Source: Methanosarcina sp. DH2 (lineage in GTDB: Archaea; Halobacteriota; Methanosarcinia; Methanosarcinales; Methanosarcinaceae). From it: a stretch of 64,000 nt of DNA. The stretch is from positions 174,942 to 238,941 of the forward strand of contig NZ_WJBI01000001.1 in NCBI RefSeq assembly GCF_020804225.1, written 5' to 3'. The first letter of the stretch is position 1. The number at the start of each line of letters is the position of its first letter. The position numbers and the translations under genes were made by a program. This document shows, one piece after another, positions 28,509 to 37,734 of this stretch. The notes under the pieces were generated by a model. That model saw nothing but the letters and a program-made list of their open reading frames with translations, was not told the origin of the DNA and did no database searches.

Positions 28509-29207
28509 ACTTTAGTCTCCTTTATAATGATATGAATTTCTATGAATTTTTATCAGTAGTATTTCTGAGCACTTTATCTTTGTGCGTAATTTTTCCTATT
28601 CTTAATGCAAGCACTTCTATATAAGAATTCCTCTGGAGGCCAGGTTCTAAATCTTGAAAACAGGGTCTTCTGGTCCTTTTAATACCCCGAGTTTCGCTTC
28701 GGGAGCACGAGGTCCTTTTCGCTCGCTCCGCTTCGCTCAAGAGGACTAATAAAAATTCTAGTGTTTCGATCCCAAAAAAATTTCCTTATTTAGTGAAAAA
28801 ATCCGTGATAGGTTAATCAATTCCATGCGCCTTCGGTTAAGAGAGGAATCATGATAAATTACTCTATTTCCGCAAAATATCTCATATATATTGATGTGAA
28901 GTTGGAACAAGGTCTCGATTTTAGTTTTGATGTTCGAAATTTGAGATTAACTTTTGCTCTAAAATCGATAGCATACAGGCAAGAAAATTCCTTCACCGAT
29001 GACCAATGTAATCAATTCAAAAGTCAAGTTTTATAACTTATTTCAGAACCGCAGTACTAGAGCCTAATTGTCTCGAAAATTGGCAAAAAGACATCATTAT
29101 TCATTCTTTATGAAAGTTACATGTTTACACAGATATTATTGATCCACTTACATATACTAAAAATTAATACAGTTTAGTTCCTTATTTTTAGTTCCTTATT
29201 GTAAGTT
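28509..29207. other. Intergenic region with repeat copy B
   Basis: Holds the thermosome promoter, the dispersed repeat at 28686-28748 and a doubtful plus-strand frame at 28850-29035 (61 codons, MINYSISAKYLIYIDVKLEQ) that has GAGAGGAATC before its ATG but a composition I cannot judge; I do not call it. Confidence 0.4.
28686..28748. repeat. Dispersed palindromic repeat, copy B
   Basis: CCCGAGTTTCGCTTCGGG, then GAGCACGAGGTCCTTTTCGCT, a loop gcTccgcttcg-like insertion, and CAAGAGGACTA. Same as copy A at 10072-10153 except that the 14-base unit is single and the loop is 8 bases longer. GTCCTTTT can pair with AAGAGGAC, giving a two-stem structure. Confidence 0.8.
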
Positions 29208-29522
29208 ATGCCCATGTCAAGAGCTTTAATAGAGGGTTCAATTGCTGGAATTTTATTCGGAATTTACATTAAAACGGGCGTTTCTGTAGATGAAGGGGAT
29301 ACCATAATAACTGTTATAACAGGAGTATTTGAAGGATTGGAGAAAATTAGGGTTGTAACTCATAATTGGAGAGCATGGTTGTTCCTTTTTTCAATAATGT
29401 TTACTTTAGGGTCTTTTAGTGATGTATTGACAATATTGCGTGAAGAAGGAGATATGGAAACCGGTATTTTGCTCTACGGAATAGGATTTGTTTTCGGATT
29501 GTTTTTGATGTTGATAGCATGA
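29208..29522 (+). CDS. Small membrane protein
   Basis: 104 residues with three predicted membrane segments: ALIEGSIAGILFGIYIKTGV, AWLFLFSIMFTLGSFSDVL and GILLYGIGFVFGLFLMLIA, separated by an acidic loop (SVDEGD). No family recognised. The ATG at 29208 has only a weak upstream site; MSRAL three codons later is possible. The gene is isolated in an AT-rich accessory stretch and may be strain-specific. Confidence 0.5.
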   Translation: MPMSRALIEGSIAGILFGIYIKTGVSVDEGDTIITVITGVFEGLEKIRVVTHNWRAWLFLFSIMFTLGSFSDVLTILREEGDMETGILLYGIGFVFGLFLMLIA

Positions 29523-29713
29523 AACGAAAATTGAAACAATAAAAGACTTTCTTGCTGCCCAAAGTCCAGAGTTTCGGCTTTATGGAAGAATAGGTTTAAA
29601 TATTAAGTTAATTCCGGAGAGTACAGAAATAAAGTCGTGATGGAAATTATGGTAATATATGGGACCGTTCATTTGGTTAGGCTTGTAGAATCCTCTTTAT
29701 TGCCTAATTTCAA

Positions 29714-29875
29714 TCATTCTTCGGTTTCAGTTAGTGGTTGACTTTTTTGGTTTACTTTTATTCTGTAATCAATGAATGTGGTTGTAATTATAAGTGAAAT
29801 CATGAATAACATTGACCAATTGAGTGATTTTGTAATTATCATTGGTATACTTAATGCGAGTAGTGTTGTTGCCAT
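29714..29875 (-). CDS. Possible 53-residue membrane protein
   Basis: Frame starting MATTLLALSIPMIITKSLNW with GTGATT eight bases upstream, containing two hydrophobic segments and a charged tail (DYRIKVNQKSQPLTETEE). The open frame extends 16 codons further upstream to a stop without a better start. Protein-like but unrecognised; may be a remnant of a larger membrane protein. Confidence 0.35.
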   Translation of the reverse strand: MATTLLALSIPMIITKSLNWSMLFMISLIITTTFIDYRIKVNQKSQPLTETEE

Positions 29876-30021
29876 AGCTAACAAATCACGTGTTATTTTC
29901 AGTAATGTTTTTGCTCTATTTTCTTAAAAAAGGGTGTGTCGAAGGAATCCCTAAACTTTTCCTTCGATTTTTTTGCTTACCGGTTTTGTACGTTGAACTC
30001 TCGGTGCTTTTTTGATGCTTT

Positions 30022-33000
30022 TTAATGCGTTTTTATGTACTCGATCATCCGTGGGGTCAGCAATGGAATTATCTCGGGAAGCATATTCGGCATCAGGTTC
30101 TCCATTGCCTTTGGCATGAGGTCCGGGAGCTGCTCTCTCATGTAATCAGGCATAGGGACCCGCCTCTCAACAGCCTTGAGCATATCAGGCATGACCTTCG
30201 GCATGACAGAAGGCATGAGCATAGGCATCATTATGGGCATCATGGACTTCATCATGGCACCCATTCCGGGCACATACTTAACCATCTTCATCATGGCCTG
30301 AAGGGGAGCTGGCATTGTGGCCATCATCTGGGGCAGGAGTTCTACCATCAGGTCGGTCATGTTTTGGGTCTGCATGAGGTCGATCATCTTCTCAAAGGGC
30401 ACCCAGGACTGCAGGGCGTAGTTTGTCGTGTCCGGGATGTCATAGCCGAGGCTTCTTGCAACAAGGGCGCCGAGGTCCTGGGACTCTATGTTCATGTTGT
30501 TTTTCTCGGCTGCAACACGGAACTGGACCGTACAGCAGGGACACAGAGCTGCAAGGATGTCTGCGTTTACATCTACAGCTTCCTGAAGCCTCATACCTCC
30601 AAGTTTATATGCAACCGGAGGCTCGGCAATAAGGCTCACCACCGAACCACAGCAGTGGGCCTGTTCCCTGTTGTGTTCAAGTTCTTTAAACTGGAGGCCA
30701 GGGATGGCTTTCAAAAGTTCCCTTGGGGGTTCGTATATCTTGCCCCCGGCTCTTCCCAGGTGGCAGGAGTCATGCCAGGCAACCACTTTATTCAGAGGTT
30801 TCTTAAATTTGGGCTTCAATACGTCCAGGCGCTCCACCAGGACTTCGGAATAGTGCTTTGTCTCAAGCCCGTATTCAATACCCAGTTTTTCCGCCCACTG
30901 GGGATAGACTGTGTGCCACATAAGCCAGCATGCAGGGCAGGAAGTGATCACGGTTTTTACGCCTTTCTTTTTCATGTTGGAGACGTTCATCCGCATGATC
31001 TTTTCAAAGACATCCCATTTCCCGGCAACCAGCATGGGAATCCCGCAGCATGCTTCCCTGTCTCCCAGCCCTGTAAACTCAACTCCTGCATCGTCGAGCA
31101 TGCGGACTGCCCCTACGGCCACGTCTTTTTCCACGTAGGAGGCGGTACAGCCTGCAAAGTAGGCGTACTCTGCTTTGTCTTTCATTTTTGCCCTGATGTC
31201 GTCAGGAATCCATTTGTCTCTGTCTTTGCTGAGGTTTGCCCAGATGTTCCTTTCCTTCAGGAGGCTTGCAGCCATGATCTCGAAGGGTGGGAAGGTCATC
31301 TTTTTCTCTTCATCAACCAGCTTTCCGCGCATTGTCATCCAGGCATGTTCGATCGGCATGTCCAGCTCACAGCGGGCGTCGCACATCTGGCAAGTGGTGC
31401 AGGCAAGGAAGGTGTTCGTCTGCCTATGGTCAAGTTTTTCCCGGTCAGCCAGGTATTCCTTGATAAAGAACCATTTTCCTCGGGGCGACTGTGACTCCCA
31501 GCCCCTGCCGTAATACTGGTCACACTCGCTCACACAATACCCGCATTGGGAACAGGAGTAGGCAAGTTCGGCAATATCTGCAGGAATTTCTTTTTCATCT
31601 TTGAAGGAAACTTCCCCGATTCCTGACATATTTCCAACAAGCCTTCCCATGGGTTCGAAGGAAGAGCCGAGGGACACGGCGGTATTCAGGAGCCCTTTTC
31701 CTTCCAGGGTCTCAGGGTTCATGATCCCGTTGGGGTCGAATTCCTTCCTGAGGGCTTCTATTTCCGAAAGCCTGTCTCCAAATACGCTTTTTTTCTTAGA
31801 AGCGAAGAAAAGACCGGAAGAATAAGCTCTACCTCCGTTTTCTTCTGCAATTTTCAGGATGCTCAGGGAAAGTGCGAAGGCGGTATTAAAGAGTATAGAG
31901 CGCTCGGAATGGCGCATAAAGCAGAGGAGTACAACGTTTCCGTCACTGATAACCATCCCTTCGATAAGCACCGGCAGTTTTATTCTCTTTGCAATTTCTT
32001 CAAAAGCACTGTCCATCTTCTCAAGAGGTACCAGGATCTCAGCAGGGATGAAGGAGGGACCGAGCCTTTTAACCTTCATGGACTTGAACCATTCCTCAGT
32101 CTCGTGCTTTGCAATCTCATCAGGAAGAACTGTCCCGCCTGCATTCTCGATTGCTTCTTTCAGGCCGGAAACGTCCCTGGAAGCGGGGTACATAAAGGTA
32201 CAGACGTAAGCAACAGGCAACACAGGCCTGTTCTTATCCACAATTTCCCCATAGTGGAGTTTTTGGGGCGATTTATTTTTCATGTCCGCCCATTCGGGGT
32301 TCAGGAAAGAGATTGACCAGAGGGGAATGTTTTTTTCCCTTATTGTTTCTACCGCCTTTTTCATGGCTGAAGCGTCTGGGAAACTGGCAGAAACAGCTCT
32401 TCTCTCTTCGAGCTTCTGGACTTTCAGGGTAATTTCGGTGATGATACCTGTGGTCCCCATCGTCCCTATCAACTTTTTCAGTTCAGAGCCTGAAAAATCC
32501 CTTATTTCTCCATTGGGGAGGACAACCCGGGCGTTTTCCATGCTCTCGTAGCCCCAGCCAAACTCATAACTCCCATACCCGGCTCCGCTCTGTGCCAGCC
32601 AGCCTCCTACGGTCGAGGACGGAGCACTTGAAGGGATTGCCCTGACTGAAAGCCCTTTTTCTTTCAGTTTCCTCTCTAACTTTTCCCAGATAATCCCACT
32701 CTGGACTACCGCTTTCTGCCCTTCGGGGTCTATGTTTATGATCTTATTCAGTAATGTGACATCGGCGACTACGCCTCCCTTTGTAGGGATTACCCCGCCG
32801 TACCCCGAGGAAGCCCCTGCACGGGGGACAACCGGAACCTTATGCCTGTTTGCAAATTCCAGAATTTTTACTGCATCTTCTTCTGTCCGGATTTTTACGA
32901 CCGCAGCAGGGTCGGTGTTACCCAGTACTTTCTTGACGAGTGGGGGTAAGGCTCCTATATCGTGGTTATAATAGTGACGATCGCGTTTTTCAAGGTTAAC

Positions 33001-33072
33001 ATATTCCCCGAAGAGTTCGGCGAGCTCTGTTTTTTGGGCTTCTGAAAGTTCCGGTACATTTTTTGCTGTCAT
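30022..33072 (-). CDS. Fused FAD-linked dehydrogenase / Fe-S / CCG-domain oxidoreductase with Met-rich tail
   Basis: 1016 residues. Domains: FAD_binding_4 (about 45-220; VPRAGASSGYGGVIPTKGG), FAD-oxidase C-terminal domain (about 220-470), two [4Fe-4S] motifs CSQCGYCVSECD (about 520) and CTTCQMCDARCEL (about 570), and two cysteine-rich CCG domains as in HdrB/HdrD and GlcF (CCGIPMLVAG..CPAC and DSCHLGR..AHCCGS). It combines GlcD-like and GlcF-like parts, as in D-lactate/glycolate or other 2-hydroxyacid dehydrogenases. The last ~100 residues are a separate Pro/Met-rich tail with about 25 Met in repeats like MPIMMPMLMPSVMPKVMP. The gene follows, after 71 bases, a NapH-like Fe-S membrane protein, a likely electron partner. 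Substrate unknown. Confidence 0.88.
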   Translation of the reverse strand: MTAKNVPELSEAQKTELAELFGEYVNLEKRDRHYYNHDIGALPPLVKKVLGNTDPAAVVKIRTEEDAVKILEFANRHKVPVVPRAGASSGYGGVIPTKGGVVADVTLLNKIINIDPEGQKAVVQSGIIWEKLERKLKEKGLSVRAIPSSAPSSTVGGWLAQSGAGYGSYEFGWGYESMENARVVLPNGEIRDFSGSELKKLIGTMGTTGIITEITLKVQKLEERRAVSASFPDASAMKKAVETIREKNIPLWSISFLNPEWADMKNKSPQKLHYGEIVDKNRPVLPVAYVCTFMYPASRDVSGLKEAIENAGGTVLPDEIAKHETEEWFKSMKVKRLGPSFIPAEILVPLEKMDSAFEEIAKRIKLPVLIEGMVISDGNVVLLCFMRHSERSILFNTAFALSLSILKIAEENGGRAYSSGLFFASKKKSVFGDRLSEIEALRKEFDPNGIMNPETLEGKGLLNTAVSLGSSFEPMGRLVGNMSGIGEVSFKDEKEIPADIAELAYSCSQCGYCVSECDQYYGRGWESQSPRGKWFFIKEYLADREKLDHRQTNTFLACTTCQMCDARCELDMPIEHAWMTMRGKLVDEEKKMTFPPFEIMAASLLKERNIWANLSKDRDKWIPDDIRAKMKDKAEYAYFAGCTASYVEKDVAVGAVRMLDDAGVEFTGLGDREACCGIPMLVAGKWDVFEKIMRMNVSNMKKKGVKTVITSCPACWLMWHTVYPQWAEKLGIEYGLETKHYSEVLVERLDVLKPKFKKPLNKVVAWHDSCHLGRAGGKIYEPPRELLKAIPGLQFKELEHNREQAHCCGSVVSLIAEPPVAYKLGGMRLQEAVDVNADILAALCPCCTVQFRVAAEKNNMNIESQDLGALVARSLGYDIPDTTNYALQSWVPFEKMIDLMQTQNMTDLMVELLPQMMATMPAPLQAMMKMVKYVPGMGAMMKSMMPIMMPMLMPSVMPKVMPDMLKAVERRVPMPDYMREQLPDLMPKAMENLMPNMLPEIIPLLTPRMIEYIKTH

Positions 33073-33143
33073 ATTTTTCTGGCTCCCCTTATTTTACAAC
33101 TATAATAAATATGAAAAAAATAGAAAATAATTAAGTTTGATAC

Positions 33144-33785
33144 TTAAAAGTGAAGGGCATCTTTAGGACAGACACTCACACAGCGTCCGCATTTGATACA
33201 GTCGGGTTTTGTCTCGTTCTGGCAGACCTTAAGCTGCATTGGGCATACTTTCTCACACTTCTTGCAGCTGATACATTTGTCTTTCTCAAGTTTCAGCTGG
33301 TACCTCTTTCCTCCGAGCAGGCGCTGGGCTGTCCCCATTGGACAGAAGGAACACCAGGCTCTCGGGCTCAGGAAACTTCCGAGAAAGATTGCAATTGAGG
33401 TAGTCACAAGGCACATGGTGACCAGAACCATGCCTATTTTCTCGAATGTGTTAAGACTCCCGAAAACGCTTGCTATCCTGTAGCTCATAAACCCCATCAT
33501 CAGGAAAAAGATAGGGAGACGCACCCACAGGCTCCTTAAGATTCCAGGGATCTTTCTTTTCTTTGAAATTTTGCTGATCCAGAAATCAGCAAGGCTTCCT
33601 CTCGGGCAGAGGTTTCCACAGAACCATCTTCCTCTGAAAGGGCTGCTCAGAAAAATTGCCGCAAAGACGAGCAGCATAAAGTACCCGAGTGCAGGGTACC
33701 AGAGCCCACCGATAGAAACGATCAGTACAAGAATTCCCAGGTAAGGAGTGATTTTGAGCATTTTAATTAACCTCCGTTTTCCCAT
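33144..33785 (-). CDS. NapH-like polyferredoxin membrane protein
   Basis: 213 residues with about four membrane segments. Two CxxxCP-type membrane-edge motifs, FCGNLCPRGS and WCSFCPMGTA, are the mark of NapH/CcoG/RdxA-like proteins, and the C-terminus has two classical [4Fe-4S] motifs, CISCKKCEKVCPM and CIKCGRCVSVCPKD. Such proteins pass electrons between a quinone-like carrier and soluble partners. In Methanosarcina the membrane carrier would be methanophenazine (inference). Its start overlaps the upstream HTH regulator gene by 19 bases, and the FAD/Fe-S dehydrogenase follows. Confidence 0.85.
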   Translation of the reverse strand: MGKRRLIKMLKITPYLGILVLIVSIGGLWYPALGYFMLLVFAAIFLSSPFRGRWFCGNLCPRGSLADFWISKISKKRKIPGILRSLWVRLPIFFLMMGFMSYRIASVFGSLNTFEKIGMVLVTMCLVTTSIAIFLGSFLSPRAWCSFCPMGTAQRLLGGKRYQLKLEKDKCISCKKCEKVCPMQLKVCQNETKPDCIKCGRCVSVCPKDALHF

Positions 33786-34126
33786 CGTTCAAGTTCCTGT
33801 CCGAGTCTGTCAGCCCAGGACTGGACGATTTTTTGAATGATATTTTTAATCTTATTTTTGGAATGAATTTTGTAAATGAAGACATAGCCCCCTCCATCAA
33901 GGTTCTGCTGCGACCTCTGAAGAATCTCTTTTTCGTGCAGCTTTTTTACGGAGCGCTGGACTGTAGAAATATCCAGATCCAGAGATTTCGAAAGAGCATC
34001 AGTATCAACCCATTTTTCGGATTCGTTTAAAAAGTACTTCATTACATTCAGGTCAGCTTTTGTAAGATTGAGAGCGCACTTGATTACGTCTTCTATTTTG
34101 AATTCCCTGCAGGCAAAGTCTATTAT
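33767..34126 (-). CDS. Winged-helix (TrmB-like) regulator, probable ATA start
   Basis: 119 residues if started at ATA 34126. The first ATG (34042, 91 residues) lies inside the domain: the frame upstream reads GIIDFACREFKIEDVIKCAL and NLTKADLNV, then MKYFLNESEKWVDTDALSKS, exactly as TrmB-like helix-turn-helix proteins begin ('DVIKC.L.L...D..V...L'). No ATG, GTG or TTG occurs in that upstream part, while GGAGGG at 34133-34138 is a strong ribosome binding site six bases before ATA. The recognition region is DLDISTVQRSVKKLHEKEIL. It overlaps the NapH-like gene by 19 bases and likely regulates this redox operon. An ATT at 34132-34130 is the alternative start but too close to the site. Confidence 0.7.
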   Translation of the reverse strand: MIDFACREFKIEDVIKCALNLTKADLNVMKYFLNESEKWVDTDALSKSLDLDISTVQRSVKKLHEKEILQRSQQNLDGGGYVFIYKIHSKNKIKNIIQKIVQSWADRLGQELERWENGG

Positions 34127-34132
34127 TCCAAT

Positions 34133-34482
34133 CCCTCCTCTCTTCTACAGTACTGTAATATTATGTCCGGAGTATATATATACTGGGAAGTACGGCATAC
34201 TACCGGTAAAAATAGGAAGTACTATCATTTTTTGTTAATGTCCTCTAGCTATGTATATGCACGATATAGAAAACTAAAAGGCAGAATATTGATGCAAGTA
34301 TTCTGAGATCTAAAATATGATCTCAGGAAAAGCATCAACCCTTCACCAACAGTATCAATTATTCAAAAGAAGTCTCTACTCACTGGTGAGTTATGAAAAG
34401 TTTTCAAAAAATAGAGTTTTGTACATCTTCAGCCGGAACACTCGGTTAATAAAAATTTTATTGAATCTAAGTCATGGCTGGT
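34133..34482. other. Promoter region of the redox operon
   Basis: Contains AT-rich TATA-like elements on the minus strand (reverse of 'gagtatatatatactgg' at 34170-34186, a near-palindrome) and, nearby, 'gtacggcatactaccggtaaaaatagg'. A small plus-strand frame from 34317 is not supported. No RNA gene. Confidence 0.4.
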
Positions 34483-37400
34483 TCATTTATCTATATTATT
34501 AAACCATATTATGAATTTTGTTCCTTGATCTCTTCTAAGCTCGATACAGCCATCTATTTGTTCAACAAGGATATTTATAAGTTGGAGCCCAAGAGAATCC
34601 GCATCCTGATACTCTATTTCTTCTGGTATTCCTTTTCCGTCATCCGTTACTGTCAGCATATAATGGAAGCCGTTCTTTTCCATACAATCCGGACCAGGGG
34701 AAATGCCGCACTTTGAGGCAAAACTCTCCTTTTTGCAAAGGTTTACATGAACTTCGCCTTTCCTTCCGGCAGGGAAAGCGTGCTTCAGGGCATTTGATAC
34801 CAGCTCATTTACAATAATCCCCAGAGGTATTGCAGTATCCATGCCAAAGTAAACCTGCTCAACATCTATTTTCAGGTTTATATTATTGCCAAGATTATAT
34901 GAGCTGAAGAGATCTGCAGTCAGTTTCCGAAGATATGCTGCAAAATCAAGATTTTTCGCTCCTTTACCTTTATACAGCTCTTCGTGGATAAGAGCCATTG
35001 AAGCTACGCGGTTCCGGCTTTCCCTGAAGGCTTCAAGTATTTTTTCATCGCTAAACTTATCAGCTTCAAGACTGAGCAGAGAACAGATAACCTGCAGGTT
35101 ATTCTTGATCCTGTGGTGGATTTCTTTTATGCGGATTTTATCTATCTTCGCCAGGGCTTCTTCAGCCTCTTTTTTCTCGGTGATATCGTATACTATCCCG
35201 GTGTATGTGGTTTCTCTGCCCTTTCTCTGGATTTTCTGGTGGATATCATGCACCCATTTTACATTTCCATCCTTAGACTTTATTCTATAGTCTAACTCTC
35301 CGTAATAGTCATCAAAAGATTTCATTTTTTTATTTTCTCTAAGGATGAGATTTAAATCCTCAGGCAATATAGCCTGTTTCCATCCCCCAAAAACTAATTC
35401 CTCCTCAGTATATCCAGTTATTTCTTTAACAGTCCCATGAATGAACTCTAAATTAAAATCCTTATCTAGCTGGAAAGCAATGCCTTTAAAATTCTGTATA
35501 AAAGAGCGGTACTTTTCTTCACTTTGCTGTAATTTCTGCTGAGCAAGCTTGCTTTCTGTAATATCCTGGATTGTTCCTTTCACTCCAATAGGGGCATTTT
35601 TCTCATCAAAAATAACTTCGCCTTGCTTGAGGACTATGCGCTCTATTCCATCCGCTGAAATTATTCTGAAATCAATACTAAAAGGACTTCCATTTATGGC
35701 TTTTTTAATGTTACTATTGACATAATTTCGATCATCGGGGTGTACATAATTTAAAAATTCGTTGTAATGTGGCGCTGATTCTTGAGGATTGAGTCCGAAA
35801 ATACGATACATTTCCTCAGACCAGTATGCTTTATCAGCTACAATGTCCCACTCCCAATTTCCAATATGAGCCATTTTCTGGGCTTCAGCAAGACCTTTTT
35901 CGTTTTCTTTCAAAGAATTGTAGGCCTTTTCAAGCTCTGCAGTACGTTCTTTAACTGTTTTTTCCAAGTTGTCTAATGTTTCTTCTAGTTTAATTTCTGC
36001 TTTTTTTCTTCCGGTGATGTCGGTGAGCATGCTCATGGAACCTATAAACTTGCCGTTCTTGTCGAACATGGATTTAGCACTTATAAGCGTCCATAAAGGT
36101 AAGCCGTCCTTACGTATTAGTTTAAATTCATGGCTTTCATCGACGCCCTGCTGCCTCTTTTCCATATTCTTTTTGGAGATGGTCGCGCTTTCCTCATCGG
36201 TAAAGTTCCTCGCTGACCTTCCAATCATTTCTTCCTGAGTACATCCCAGCATCTCAGCCATTTTCTTATTTACATAAGTAGTCCTGGCTTCAGGGTCAAC
36301 TATCCATATACCTTCATTTGCTGTTTCTATGATGGCGCGGTACTTCTCCTCGCTTTCCCGTAGCGCCTCCTCAGCCTTCCTGCGCTCGGTAGTATCTCTA
36401 AAAATTGCCGCGAATTTCCCTTTCTCAGTGCTGAACGCGTAAATATCCAAATACTTGCCAGTCTCCTGGCTAAAAATTTCAAAATGCTTTGACTTGCCTG
36501 AGAGTGCCACTTTACCTAATTCTTCGATCGCTATGGAGCTCGCGTTGGGAAATACTTCCAGGTGAGATTTGCCTACTATCTGTCCCTTTTTTACGCCTGA
36601 ATTGAGCTCACAGGCAGGGTTTGTATCAAGGTAACGATAGTCATACGGCTTACCATCTTTATCACAGATGATTTCTGCAAGGAAGAAAGCTTCGCTCATG
36701 TTTGTGAAGAGCAGTCGGTAGCGTTCCTCACTCTCCCGCAAAGCTTCCTCAGCCTGTTTGCGCTCGGTAATATCCGCAAGAGTAACCACACAGCCTACGA
36801 TCTTGCCCTCGTCATTTTTGAGAGGGTCTGAGTTTAAAAGTAAGTGGGACTTCTGGCAATCCTCTAATTCAAAGGTCGCATCCACTCCGATAGTAGAAAA
36901 TCCCTTCAGAGCAGAGGAGACAGGAAGAATGCTTTTGCCGGCATCTTCTCCTTCTGAGAACTGTATATCAATAATATTTTCAAATATCTGGAACGTCGGA
37001 TCGCACCTGCAGATCCTGGACACGGCATTGCTGAAGTGAGTTATCCTTCCCGATGTATCGCAAACTACTATGGCTTCGGCAGCCTGCTCTATGATTGATC
37101 GAGCCAGGCGCTCAGCAGCAACGATTTCTTCATTCTTCTTCTGCTCGGTCAGGTCTGTGACCACAAGACACCAGGCATTCGGAGACCCCTCTGACTTTAA
37201 TGAGCTGACGGACAGGTACACGGGCAAAGAAGTGCCTCCACTAGCCTGGAAATTTATCTCCCCCCTGCCTGCCTCCTGCTTCAGGAGTGCCTTAAATTTG
37301 ATAGCGTTCTCAGGCGCAATGAATCGATAGATAGATGTGCCTACTACAGCCTCTGAAGGCAGCTTCACGAGTTCTGCAAATTGACGGTTACAGTAAAGGA

Positions 37401-37734
37401 TAGTGCCATCGAAAGCCAGGGTGGCAGTGCCTTCATTCATTGTCTCCACAAGGACACGATATGCTTGATCGGCACTATTCAGGGTGAAGATCAACTCCCC
37501 TTCAGGTCCGGATATCACCAGGGCATCGAGATCCCCTTCGCTGATGGCACGCTTGAGTTCTTCAGCCTCTTCCAGACGTGCTCTAAGATCCTGTATTTCA
37601 GCCTCTAAGGCATGATTCTTATTTGCCAATGCCTCATACGATACAGGCCCCCGACCTTTTGCCAATTTCGAACTCATATTTACAACGTCCTTCCCCAAAC
37701 GTCGATCACTCTTGTTGTTTTTCATCATTTTCAT
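34483..37734 (-). CDS. Soluble multi-PAS sensor histidine kinase of the Kai operon
   Basis: 1083 residues, no membrane segment. A short coiled coil (about 30-65), then SEGDLDALVISGPEGELIFT leads into PAS1; five more PAS/PAC units follow, each ending in 'DITE.K.AEE', making six in all. A longer coiled coil precedes PAS5. The kinase core is of the HisKA_2 type: EIHHRIKNNLQVICSLLSLE with the phospho-acceptor His, then the N-box NELVSNALKHAFP and G-boxes DDGKGIP and SLGLQLI. The start overlaps kaiB1 by 29 bases; an ATG at 37677 is an alternative. The N-terminal 'GDLDALV..GPEGE..FTL..AD..YR' block resembles kinases found next to kaiB/kaiC in bacteria, suggesting it is the output or input kinase of the Kai proteins. 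No response regulator is encoded nearby. Confidence 0.9.
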   Translation of the reverse strand: MKMMKNNKSDRRLGKDVVNMSSKLAKGRGPVSYEALANKNHALEAEIQDLRARLEEAEELKRAISEGDLDALVISGPEGELIFTLNSADQAYRVLVETMNEGTATLAFDGTILYCNRQFAELVKLPSEAVVGTSIYRFIAPENAIKFKALLKQEAGRGEINFQASGGTSLPVYLSVSSLKSEGSPNAWCLVVTDLTEQKKNEEIVAAERLARSIIEQAAEAIVVCDTSGRITHFSNAVSRICRCDPTFQIFENIIDIQFSEGEDAGKSILPVSSALKGFSTIGVDATFELEDCQKSHLLLNSDPLKNDEGKIVGCVVTLADITERKQAEEALRESEERYRLLFTNMSEAFFLAEIICDKDGKPYDYRYLDTNPACELNSGVKKGQIVGKSHLEVFPNASSIAIEELGKVALSGKSKHFEIFSQETGKYLDIYAFSTEKGKFAAIFRDTTERRKAEEALRESEEKYRAIIETANEGIWIVDPEARTTYVNKKMAEMLGCTQEEMIGRSARNFTDEESATISKKNMEKRQQGVDESHEFKLIRKDGLPLWTLISAKSMFDKNGKFIGSMSMLTDITGRKKAEIKLEETLDNLEKTVKERTAELEKAYNSLKENEKGLAEAQKMAHIGNWEWDIVADKAYWSEEMYRIFGLNPQESAPHYNEFLNYVHPDDRNYVNSNIKKAINGSPFSIDFRIISADGIERIVLKQGEVIFDEKNAPIGVKGTIQDITESKLAQQKLQQSEEKYRSFIQNFKGIAFQLDKDFNLEFIHGTVKEITGYTEEELVFGGWKQAILPEDLNLILRENKKMKSFDDYYGELDYRIKSKDGNVKWVHDIHQKIQRKGRETTYTGIVYDITEKKEAEEALAKIDKIRIKEIHHRIKNNLQVICSLLSLEADKFSDEKILEAFRESRNRVASMALIHEELYKGKGAKNLDFAAYLRKLTADLFSSYNLGNNINLKIDVEQVYFGMDTAIPLGIIVNELVSNALKHAFPAGRKGEVHVNLCKKESFASKCGISPGPDCMEKNGFHYMLTVTDDGKGIPEEIEYQDADSLGLQLINILVEQIDGCIELRRDQGTKFIIWFNNIDK

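Noticed and set aside
28850-29035. 61-codon plus-strand frame
   Set aside because: It has a plausible site GAGAGGAATC before the ATG, but the protein shows no pattern I can support; left as undecided.
30025-31494. 489-codon plus-strand frame, very rich in His
   Set aside because: It is the antisense shadow of the methionine-rich dehydrogenase gene (Met codons read backwards as His).
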